Shown here in pieces: positions 37,797-48,054 of a stretch of DNA of 64,000 nt (positions are counted from its first letter, which is position 1; each line of letters begins with the position of its first letter). The stretch is from Membranipora membranacea (taxonomy: Eukaryota; Bryozoa; Gymnolaemata; Cheilostomatida; Membraniporidae), in the NCBI GenBank assembly GCA_914767715.1, contig OU612071.1, positions 1,364,001 to 1,428,000 on the forward strand, given 5' to 3'. Under the pieces are notes generated by a model. The model was given only the letters and a program-made list of their open reading frames with translations, made no database searches and was not told the origin of the DNA. Position numbers and translations under genes: made by a program.

Positions 37797-39342
37797 CAAA
37801 ATATTGATCCAAAAATTGTATGTAATAATAATGTAATAATGAATTGAGACAAAACTCAAACAGACTGTGATTATTGTCCATCAGAAGATTACAAAGACTA
37901 TAACTTTTGTTAGGGTGTAATATACCAGGCACCTCAAGTGAGTCTTATCCTTTCAATAAAATTCCTGATTATCTATCTGTCCATCTAAGAATCAAATGAC
38001 ACAAAAGATGCAAACTCAGGTTGGCGCTTTATATTCATGATGCTTTCTATGAAAATGGGTCAAATGAAAAAATTTGAAATGTCTGCGCTTAGCGAGAGAA
38101 GATCGCTTGTGAAACTATTACACAAACTGTAAAAGGAAACCTGTTAAATATTCTAGTCATTGGACTCATACAAAGTTTGTTTATTCTATTTTGCCTGCTA
38201 CAACAATGAGAGCCAATACAAGGATATTTCATCATCTCCGATGAAATACACAGAACAGATGCTCAATAAATTACAACATCCAACGCAATGGAATGTACTA
38301 TCTCTGCAAAAATAATGTAGACTATAGGCTGGAAGAGGCGGAGACAAGAAGAGGCATTACATTTATTGGCCATTAGCCATTCTTACGCTAAATATCGGAT
38401 AAAAATTCCCTTAATACTGTCATTATAACTGTACTAGAACAGACTATACTAGATAGTAGCACACCTGTGCATATAACTGTAGGCAAACTGAATACAAATA
38501 AGTAACAGATTGCTAAACTTGGTGCGACAGTTAAGTGCAGTAGTGATACTGAAATGTATGAAGGATAAACTCACCATCAATATTTCTGACCTCTAATCTC
38601 TGTTCTCTCAGTAGTCGCAAGAAGTCGTCAATGACCAGCCGGTTCTATAAATGCGACCGTGAACCTATCGATCCGATCTTTGCTTATAGATTGTTTGCCT
38701 CTATATTACTTCCCTCGCTGTCTCTAGGTGTGTTAATGAATTTTCACTAATAAATCACTGGACTGTCATCCAAGCGTGACACACCTATAATGTTCTAAGG
38801 ACTTATTGACATGTGATCCTGCCCTTTGACAAATTGATACACTAATGGGTTTTAGAACTGAAGAAATGAACTTATTAAATGAGACTCAATCAGATAATGA
38901 CGATGACTATTGTTCATTATATGTAATGTGCAAAGAACTTAATGTGCTCCATAGAAATTGAAGTTTGCTGAAGGTTTTGTTTACTGCACGGGTATAATAT
39001 ATCAGGCTTGCTTCCTTTCAAACTCCTTATTATCTATTATCTGTCAATCTGACATTTTTGCTATTCAGGTTCAATGAAAGGTGAAAGGCAAATATAAACC
39101 TTCAATTATATAACACTTGCCTTAGATACGTTCAGGTGTGAAAAAAGCAAAATTATTTTAATATGTGAACGGTAATCGGAAACCTTTTTAGTCACTTTGC
39201 AAGATACAAAAGTGTATTTATCATTATGAGATACACTGAACAGGTGCTCTAAAGCTTAAAATATCTAGTCCTGCTTTATACATGATGATTGAGTTTTGCG
39301 CTAACAGGAGAAATGAGAAAGGAAGTGAGATTTTATCTATAG
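37797..39342. repeat. Array block Y6, mosaic, right end of array
   Basis: Y1-type at the start (ggctggaagaggcggagac). It turns to Y2-type inside the exon-like segment (agtcgcaagaagtcgtcaatgaccagcc) and through the 42-base piece, then back to Y1-type (ctaaggacttattg). Similarity to other Y copies stops after tttatctata. Confidence 0.75.
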
Positions 39343-41154
39343 GTTAGTTTTCGAGTGCTTATTTGGAAAGTGAAACGACTCGAAAGAGTTTATTGTCTGA
39401 AAATTTGGCCTTTGCTCTGAGGGCTAGTTTATATAGGGCAAACCCACTCTGCTTGCAGGATAGCCTTGAGACATAGTCTATCTCTGCAGCACAGCAGTGG
39501 CAAGGCACCTCCCAGGGTTCAAGGTTATGAGATATCAAAACCAGTGTTCCAATTAGGCCCAAATATTTCCAAATATGGGTTTCCATTGTTTTCCAAATTT
39601 TGGTACTCAGACTAGGTGAATTAGTTCAAGCCCTATGCTGCAGAGACGAACGTGTGCCTCAACAGTTCGCACAGGCGCAGACTGGGGAAAACTTTGGACA
39701 ACTTTTGAGAGTAGTCTTTTCTTATCATATTTTCTGAGCAAATTTTAGAAAGGTATCCAATTTCTTCAAATGAAAGTTTGTGTTCTCTCTTTCTCAAATC
39801 AGGGTTGACAAATGAGAAAATCAAGTAAAGAAGAATAAACTGTAATTTTTTGCAAAAACACCAGAGTTTTCTAAAACCGTTGCGTGAGTAGACAACTATT
39901 CAAATAGAACCATTGACACTGTTACCACTTCCAAAATAAAACTTCTTAGTGTAAACTCACATCAACTGATGACCTGTACTTTCATTGGTCTGTCGTTAGC
40001 TCTCTCTTTCAATCCGGTCTGGAATGTCAGATGAGAGCCATCACGTTGGCGTTGTTTTTATCACAACCAAGGAAAAGAGAACATTCTACGTCCATTATAA
40101 ACCGAAACCAATAGAGAATGACAGCCGTGGGAGGGAATGTTATATCTAGCTTCATTCGTCATGATAATAACATTTTTTCTTATCTCAATGATTAACAAGA
40201 TAGCTGGGGTTCCCTTATAGGAGGGGGGGCGACTAATACGCCATTTCTTGGTTAACCCCCAATAAGTAAGTACAGTAAGTTGCTGGAGAAAGGCAGGGCA
40301 AAAACTTTATGGGAGGAAATTCGGCCTTGATACTTTAGAAAAGGCGGAAAATTTAGCACCAACCACACATGCACCCAAGTCACCTTTCACACACTGAGAA
40401 ATATAGTAACATAAAGTAGTATTTTAGGACGGGAGGGTTGAAATAGTGAAAAGACAACTTGTCACTTCAGTTGTCTAGAATGAATGGGATGAGAAAACCC
40501 GGCGAACTGACGAGATAAGTAAATTAGCATAACTCGCTATAAGGTGCGCCGCGGTACAGGATAATGCTTAAGGTAAGATAAGGTAAGTACAAAATATGAG
40601 GCTCAGAGGCCAGATTAAAGCTAGTAAATTTTACCAGTTATAATACAGTTCTGTGCTATTAACTAACTGAGCCTTGTCACATTGCTCAAGAAAAAATGAG
40701 TTCTTTAGGTGTAAAAAACTCTGTATATAATTTAATTTAAATTTAGCCTCTCTTGCCGAGCTTTGTTGTCTCCCCCTCCCCCCCCCCACCTTAAAAACAA
40801 AGGTTGTCAAGAGAGGCTTATGAAGCCTCAGACAATTTCTCATATTACATCACATTGTATCACAGACCTGTAAATCTCCAGGGTATAATTTAAAATTTCT
40901 CCAAGTGGTAGTGATATGCGCAGTGATGCATTTATCACATTGTTTCACGGTCCTTAAGAGATCCAGCAAACTTCAGACATGACACTGACTGGTGTATATA
41001 TAAATCTCTGCCTCAGATAAGGGCTTTTATTCTGTGACTGATTCACCCAGGCTCGTATGGGAACGTCCATTTTGTTTTTATATTTTGTAATACAGATTGT
41101 CTTTATTTATAATTATATGCCACATGATTATTGCATAATTTTGTATATTTACAG
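39343..41154. other. Intergenic stretch, nothing recognised
   Basis: Beyond the array the sequence is single-copy in this window. Short frames have no known domain. A C-rich run (about 40770-40790) and several simple A/T runs are present. Confidence 0.4.
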
Positions 41155-41256
41155 CTGAACACAATCTTCTCAGAGAAGAACTCCCCCATTGCATTTCCTA
41201 CTCCTGTTGATTTTATGAAAATGTGGGGTAGAGAAGAAAAGGTGCACACTGCCTAA
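41155..41256 (+). CDS. Possible terminal exon of an unknown gene
   Basis: A good acceptor (tttgtatatttacag, ending 41154) precedes a 34-codon open stretch, LNTIFSEKNSPIAFPT then PVDFMKMWGREEK, ending in TAA at 41254-41256. No upstream exon could be joined with confidence, so this may be chance. Confidence 0.2.
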   Translation: MNTIFSEKNSPIAFPTPVDFMKMWGREEKVHTA

Positions 41257-44001
41257 GAGGATGAGGGACTCCATCATCAGGTAATCTCTGCCATGTTAGA
41301 CTTCTGTGCAGGTCCTTCTATGTTGGATTTGGAGGAGATATATCTGTCTGCTTAGGGCAGATATTGCAAAGTCATATCAGGATATAAATTTGGACTTATT
41401 ATCCTGATGTGAATAATTATGGTACATTATATTGGATAATGTTTAGTTTGTGATAGAATTAGCAAAATATCTTTAGAGAGTCTGAGTTTGAATTCCTCTC
41501 TAAATGAAAAGGTCCATAGAAATAAGTATTTACTTAACAAGAAAATATATCTAATAAAAAACTCTTTATATATATATCTTTTTCTAACAGGTTTAATTGT
41601 ACTTTTCTCCCAGGGGATTATTATATTAACACAATGTCCTCCATGAATTTTATTATTCAACCTTTTCTGTCATAACGATCCATCGCTGATTTCTTTTACA
41701 TGTTGCTAGTCTGTTACTGTTAGCTTCCATCTAAATTCTACAGTAAGATTTTATATCCTGTCAGCTTACTTATAATCTGCAGAAATCTCTAATGTGTGAC
41801 CATGTTAACTTTTATTACTAGATGTGAATCCCAAACTGCGTTCAATCTGAACAGGAATTTGTAAATTTGTTTATTAGTGTATTATACAAGGGTAAATACA
41901 ATAATTGTGTTCTCTATTTGAGTATGTGATGTTCTGCTGCCATCACTGTATAGAATTATACCATATATGTTAGTTACCGGCAGCTAGTAGAACTTTGTTA
42001 TATGGAGGTAGAATCAACTCTGTGGATATTACTCTATTCCCTTTTTTTGTTTCTCAAAAGTGAATCTCAGATTTTTAGGCTATTGGAAGGAATCATTGAG
42101 GTACATGTTACACAGTGAGGCATTTCTTGTCTCTAATAGAATATGATGTTTTGTGATATTATGATTATTTCAGTGAGGTGAGTTTTCTATTTTAAGTCTT
42201 TTAAATGTTATGAATATAAGTATTTATAATAGAGATACAATTACATCACTGTTACTCCACCTTGTTATATACAAGCCTCCACAGCTTATTATTACTATCA
42301 GTGATTCTCACACTCAAGTTTGTACTAGATTGGAGTCGGCTCCTCTTAATGCCCTCCATAAATTTATGACTGTTCTGAGTTGATATTTTGGGACCGCCAG
42401 CTGAGGTGTCCAGCATATGCAACTCAACATCGAGACTGAGGTCTTAGATAAAATTTTCGGGTATGTTAAAATAAAATGGCCTATGTTATGTCCTGAAGTG
42501 AGAACCTCCCAACAAAAGTCACACCTTTGTTCGGTTCGATTCCAGCAATATATGGCAGGTCGTGTAAGACCTGACACGGCTGCTTACACCCCTCAGTCCA
42601 GTCACCGTCCGGACCTAATAAAATCAATACACTGAAATCCTAACACTGAGCAGCCAGTAACTATGAATCAGACTAAAATTATTATTTGCATTCTTTTCTG
42701 TGGCTGACTATCACTTCTCAAACACATTCCTCTGAGCCATATGATTAAATGAGTCGCTAAATTCTTGTTGGCACCTAATATAACCAATTTAGGGAAAGCA
42801 AATGTAGCGATCAATATGCCAATTCTGAAATCATCAGATGGTGTTCCGGAAACCAGAAACATTATCCAGCACAACCTTCCATCTAGCTAGTCTCGACAAG
42901 CTTTGTCGTGTGGGAGGGAGCCTGGTGTTCCTCCCCAACAAAGCTTGCCAATTAAGACAAGCTTCTTTTTATCCAGTCACTAGAGTAATGCAGAGAGATG
43001 TTAAGATATACTGTGAATAAAATTGAAAGAAACCAAGGCGAATGCAAACTCAAAATATATAAATTCATGAAAAGAATATAAGGGATTGTCCACGCTTGTG
43101 CAAAAATAGCTAATCAATAAGAGAATCAAACAACTAGTAGTCTAAGTAATTCTGTTCAGCTGTTCAATCTGTTCAGCCTGTTCAGTAATTTAGTTACCTC
43201 TGAGCAGCTTGTCACCATCAATGCTAGTTTGAATATATAGATCAAGAGTAGACTATGATGTGAATCCCACCGAATAGCCAAGTGAATGTAAATCTATAAC
43301 ATTAGATAAACTGCCGTATGGATCTGTTAAGTCACCCGTTTATATCTTAACCAAATTCTTCAGAGCTTCGGCACCTCTTATCAATAGCAGTGAACTTTTG
43401 TAGTATGTTTATTTATGGCTAAAATTTCTGTGTTAAAAGACTAACAGTTTCTTTATCATTGTCGTCCATTTATTATTGTTCTCATTTGGTCAGGAGTTTT
43501 ATTTCACATTCCAATCCATCCCATAATGAGCTCTGGATTAACAAGTGCTGCGAAGATCACCACTATTCATCACCAGCATGCATGGCAACCAAGCTGTAAT
43601 ATGTTACTCTCTGGTGTAATGTGTTATTCTCTGGTTTGGATGAAGATGTAATGATAAATCGTATGGGACGGTACACATGTAGTAGTATGAAAAATTATCT
43701 CCTGCCGAAATGTATCTAGAAGGGCTCTTACAGCAATGAGGAACATAATTGCCATTCTCCACAGATTTTTACCTGAGAGACACACTTCATGAAAATATAT
43801 CAGTTGGTTCCAACAGATTCAGATTATTTTTGTTTTGAGCAGCTATTTAAGTTTTTTATACCACTTTGAATAATGTGTCATTCTGGTTCATTTAACAACT
43901 AGATATCAATGATTTCCTGGTATACAAATCTTATATTACAAACTGAATAATCAATATCAGATATATTACAATATGAGAAAATGAATAAGATTATCAATGA
44001 G
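41257..44001. other. Long intergenic stretch
   Basis: No gene that I can support over 2.7 kb. The only related sequence is the 32-bp RING-gene piece at 42571-42602. A weak hairpin (caagctttgt / acaaagcttg) lies near 42897-42950. Confidence 0.4.
42571..42602 (-). pseudogene. Fragment of the RING-finger exon
   Basis: Matches 9361-9392 in the same orientation with about three differences. On the minus strand it keeps the codons for WTEGCKQPCQ. The match is too short to tell duplication debris from a gene-family remnant; the sequence on either side is unrelated to exon 1. Confidence 0.4.
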
Positions 44002-44348
44002 TTAAAGAATTTGAGCCTTGGGAGGATTATGTGAGGTAATCTGATCCAACATATGGATTCCTCGTGTCTTTTTACATCTATAGGTCCAAGTTCCTAATCT
44101 CTGTGACCATCATGTGAGGAATAATGACCTGATATAGAAGTGCTCACTTTATCGGTTAGAAAACCTTTATTTTGGGAATTCCTAATTCAGGATGACGTAG
44201 GGGCGGAGCTCACATTATCGCAATTACTACCGTAGGGTCGCGTATTGTAGCCGCATGGTTAATGTCCATGAGTGGTTAAAACTTAGTCAAGCATACCGCG
44301 GTTATAATAAGGGCATTGTTTCCAAATTCTATAGGCAGGCAGCTAATG

Positions 44349-44389
44349 AGTGAACCAAGGAGTAAAAGTCTTTTACTCCTTGAGTGAAC
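44349..44389. mobile_element. 27-bp perfect palindrome with 7-bp flanking repeats, copy 2
   Basis: 44356-44382 is a perfect inverted repeat with arm caaggagtaaaag and one central base. It is flanked on both sides by an exact 7-bp direct repeat agtgaac (44349-44355 and 44383-44389). Same design and length as 18414-18440; the single arm difference (t/a) is matched by the opposite change in the other arm. Confidence 0.65.
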
Positions 44390-44498
44390 ATACCAATACT
44401 AACTCAATTGTAACATGCTAGCATCGACTATATATCTCTTATTTTTATTAACAATATCCGACCTCAGAAAAGACATATAAAATTGGAGAGCTCTATGT

Positions 44499-44577
44499 AT
44501 GATAATTTTATGTAGGTGTAACAAGGCAACAACAGTCAAGCAGTTGTTGCCTCGTTACACCTACATAAAATTATCAT
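44499..44577. repeat. 35-bp-arm hairpin
   Basis: 44499-44533 and 44543-44577 are reverse complements with one mismatch, separated by a 9-base loop agtcaagca. Could be a small MITE remnant or a structured RNA. No transcript evidence can be seen from sequence. Confidence 0.8.
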
Positions 44578-44754
44578 CCAATTAGAAACGATCTGACCCA
44601 TAGTTAACCAATCAGCATTCTTCTTCTTGTTTTGAAATATTATTGTTGCTCATTGGGTTGATATTGGTATAATGCATAATTACATGTGGGTCTAATTCAC
44701 CTATGATAAATACACTTCCCTAGAGTGAAGTTCAAAGTTTGGTCAGGAGGAGAT

Positions 44755-47001
44755 AATCACTAAATTCAGCCAACACTTTTAATGAACTGAGTGAGGCTTA
44801 TCAAGTTGGGCAGTGAAGTCCTCCATGACCTGAATCAATGCATCTACTGTACCAATATTAGGCCGGTATGCAAACTGCGACGGATCGATTACTTTATCCA
44901 GCTGCGTTCTCAATTTGTTGATGATCACTTCTTACATAACTTGCCCAGGTGACAGATCAGTGATATTGGGCGGTAGTCCTTGTTCTTAGTAGGACACGAT
45001 ATCTTAGGAATAGGGTTGATCTGCGCGCGTTTCCACCTGTCTGGATATTCGGCACTTGCGAGCATACAGTTGATTATATTACACAGTGGGACGCATATAT
45101 CCTCTTTCCCTTCCAAGGAGACCCAGGTTGGGAAATCCTCCTCAGATGTTGCTCTTGAGATGTCAAGTTTATTGAGTAGATGTTTTACCTCGCCTGTACT
45201 GAGGGGTTGTAGAGTCTTAGATTCTGGGGTTTTATCCGGATCAATGTCTGAGATTCGTTCACCACCTACAGATGCATATTAGTTATTAAGCTGTTATCTG
45301 AAGTACTGACTGGTCATAGGACGGCCTTCTATAATTGGTTGCTTTACCTCGCCGGTTGTTTTGTTCGGCTGCGTTATGGATTTTAATGTAGACCACCATT
45401 CTTTGGTATTTTGATTTTTGTTGAGCTGATCTTTCACAAATGCTCTTTTACTGGCTCTGATTTTACGTTGAACCAGTGCCCTTAACACTTTCCAGGATTT
45501 ACATCTGTTCTTATGAGCTTTATCTCTGGCTTGCACTAACTTGGATATGCTATTCGTCATCCAAGCAGGGCGGTCTCTTCGTACTTTGCAAGTTCGAAAT
45601 GGACAGTGATGATCTATAATCCTATTGATGGGGGGTATGCAGAGCATCAACCTTGGTGTGCACATTTGTCGAGAGCAAAACATTGTTCCAGGTCTCTTTG
45701 GCTATGTCATGCAGTACTCGGGTTTTCCGCTCTGGTGTAATTAGCCACTTGTTGGTGCGAATGTACTTAGAAGCTTTCTTGGCTTTGTTGCTTTTTGACA
45801 GTATACAACAGTGGTCATTATTTGATATTGGTGCAAGCTCAACTGCTCGCTTATAATCGACTATATTTGTGAGTATGAGGTCCAGTATTGGTTGTTCGCG
45901 TGTATTAAAGTCAACTAAATGACATATATCCAGCTGCTTAAACAAACCCTCTACTGGCAAATGGTTGAAATCACCAGCTATTACCAAATTTGGCGAGTGG
46001 GTGTTTCTTACTTAGCTGTGCTAAAACACCACCGAGATATTCTAGCGTATCATCGATCTCAGCGTTGGGAGGGTGGTATAAACAGCCAGTTATAATGTCA
46101 TCGTAATTTTTGTTTTGCTCAGGGTCCAAACAGCCGAATAGGTGCTGGTTGTATAAGAAGACAGAATCGTTGTTGGTAGGTCATTAGCTGTCAGAATTCC
46201 GATCCTGCCACCTATGTGATTTTTGCGATTGCAATAGAAATTTTGATACCCATCTAATTGCCGGTATTGTTCTTTTTTTGCTGTTAGCCACGTTTCGGTC
46301 AGGCATATTATTTGTGGTTGATGGATTTCCACAATCACTGCTAACTCGGCAAGCTTCCATTCATTAAGCGACCTACAGTTGGTGCATAGGAGCGACGGTA
46401 GCACCGCTTCATTGTCACTATGTGTTATATGTTGTTTTTCTGTTGGTACAAGCGCAGACTGTCTAGAGCACTGATAGTTTGGCTTTCGTCTTTTGTGCCT
46501 ATGTCCAGCTTTACATCCCCTCTATGTTGGTCTATGAGCTAATCCTTTGTTGATTACAGGAACGCTCTGCTGGTCCAAAATGGACTGATTTATGATAGAA
46601 TATCCATGAGTTTCTGAGTTTCTAAATCAGAGGACATCCTCTCTGCCCTACTGCCACCGTATCCCATACATATACCACCACGATCAGTGTATGAAGCTCT
46701 TCAGAATGGTATAAGTCTCGATTAGGTGTGTAAAGTTTAAGACCAGTAAAATACTGAAAGGAGAGAGCAATACGAGTGCAGCCTTCGAGCTCAGGCGCTA
46801 CTCTACTCTACTTGGTGGTGGGAGGGCATTAGCATGTAACACATAGTGTGCACATTTCTTGATCATTATATTGCCTGGGCGGCTAGATATTGTGGTTAAA
46901 TGACAGTGGGCTTGCTGGTGTGATATGGCTAAAATCTGTGTTTTGTTTCCTAAATTAATCCAGGCCTGTTCACCAACAAGCCACGTGGTTACAATACGCA
47001 T
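44755..47001 (-). mobile_element. Minus-strand LINE, 3' truncated in the RT domain
   Basis: APE-type LINE of the same group as the array blocks X/Z. From 5' to 3' on the minus strand: a basic leader (about 47000-46410), LLCTNCRSLNEWK (about 46390), IICLTETWL (46310), a degraded middle, VIAGDFNHLP (45985), LDLILTN (45880), SNNDHCCIL (45820), then a frame change near 45640. The linker WWSTLKSIT (45395) is followed by FPTWVSLEGK (45133), PIPKISCP (45000), KDYRPISLICHLGK (44970) and FAYRPNIGTVDAL (44870). It ends about 44755, before the catalytic RT motifs, so it could not be active. Several stops are present. Confidence 0.85.
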
Positions 47002-47318
47002 CCTTACGGTAATAATATAGTGATTTCTTTTGCTGTTTTCTGCTCATGAAATACCTTTATAGTGTCCAGTACCCATCTCCTTACTAAACTTGAGGGCATT
47101 TCAACGGTGTTAATGTTACTCGCGTAATTCTGAAGGAGGGATTCCCAAATAAAAAGTTTTCTAGCTAATAAAGTGAGCACTTCTATTTCAGGTCATTATT
47201 CCTTACATGATGGTCACAGATATAAGGAACTTGGACCTATAGATGTAAAAAGACACGAGGAATCCATATATTGGATCAAAGTACCGCACATAACCCTCCC
47301 AAGGCTCAAATTCTTTAA

Positions 47319-47971
47319 GAGCGTAAGTTTATTGAATGTCATTTATTAGCAAACATCTTTGCACACTGGGAGTGTGCAGGCATAACACAAAGCAGTAAAT
47401 AAAACTTGCAGACAGACAGAAAGGAGATAGAATACTTACAGCATCTTCTTATCACGCTGACAGTGCTGGGTCATATAGAATCTATTCTCATTACATACAA
47501 ATATATTAGTGAGAGTAAAAGTAAACTATACAATGTATTGAATGTGTCGTTTAGGAGCAGTTTCCTTATACAGGGATATTATATGAGGTCACAGGGATAA
47601 TATGAAGTAATCAGATACACTGAATATTGAGATGAGGTCTTTGAAGTGACTTCTTCAATTCTGTCACAGAGTAGAACTTCTCTGTTTTACTATAAAGCTG
47701 TATTGCTTTAAGGTTTTTTTAACGCATACCTAAAAACATAAGTATAATATGTAAGAAACTGGTCAGATTTCTTCTTCATCATATTTAAAAAAGCAGAATT
47801 GCCAGTAAATGTAATGCATGTGCTTTAGAGATCGTCTCTCCACAGATTGTTATAACTACTACTAAATCGCAGTCAGATGATTTTATCTGACTCAGACCTC
47901 AATCACTGATATTTATATACTTTTTGAGCTCATGATAACTTCCCACCTCTTGTGAAGTTGAGCGTTGAGTT
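47319..47971. other. 3' flank of the ankyrin/NTase/TPR gene
   Basis: Between the inverted repeat and the last coding exon of the large gene. Should hold its 3' UTR; an aataaa-like signal could not be fixed with confidence. No other feature seen. Confidence 0.35.
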
Positions 47972-48054
47972 TTATCTAGTCTCGTTTTTATCATTTTCCA
48001 CATTCTTGCGCATCAATTCTTGACGCATTGGAAGCAGGGCATTGGCAGGATCAC
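47972..48054 (-). CDS. Last exon of the ankyrin/NTase/TPR gene
   Basis: Follows an AG acceptor (48055-48056). Its phase fits the previous exon, giving GDPANALLPMRQELMRKN and ending ENDKNETR-TAA at 47972. 83 bases. No domain of its own. Confidence 0.7.

Larger units (their letters stand above)
19609..39342 (+). repeat. 20-kb segmental tandem array, four units
   Basis: The same blocks recur head to tail with high identity. Unit I (19609-27137) is X-Y-Z-Y-W; unit II (27138-32907) is X-Y-Z-Y with W lost; unit III (32908-36550) is X-Y-W; unit IV (36551-39342) is X-Y and ends at tttatctata. X carries a LINE endonuclease, Z the RT half of the same LINE, W a P-element-like transposase C-terminus, and Y an internally duplicated repeat. 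Y5 and Y6 switch between the Y1-type and Y2-type sequence part way along. Unequal exchange or gene conversion between copies is the simple explanation. Confidence 0.85.
44002..47318. mobile_element. 189-bp inverted repeats with TTAA ends enclosing a LINE
   Basis: 44002-44190 and 47130-47318 are inverted copies at roughly 90% identity by eye. The outer ends read TTAAAGAATTTGAG and CTCAAATTCTTTAA. Ending in TTAA would fit a transposon of a TTAA-targeting superfamily (piggyBac or Kolobok type). No transposase is visible between them. The interior holds two palindromes and a minus-strand LINE. The element may be non-autonomous and later hit by the LINE. Confidence 0.6.
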
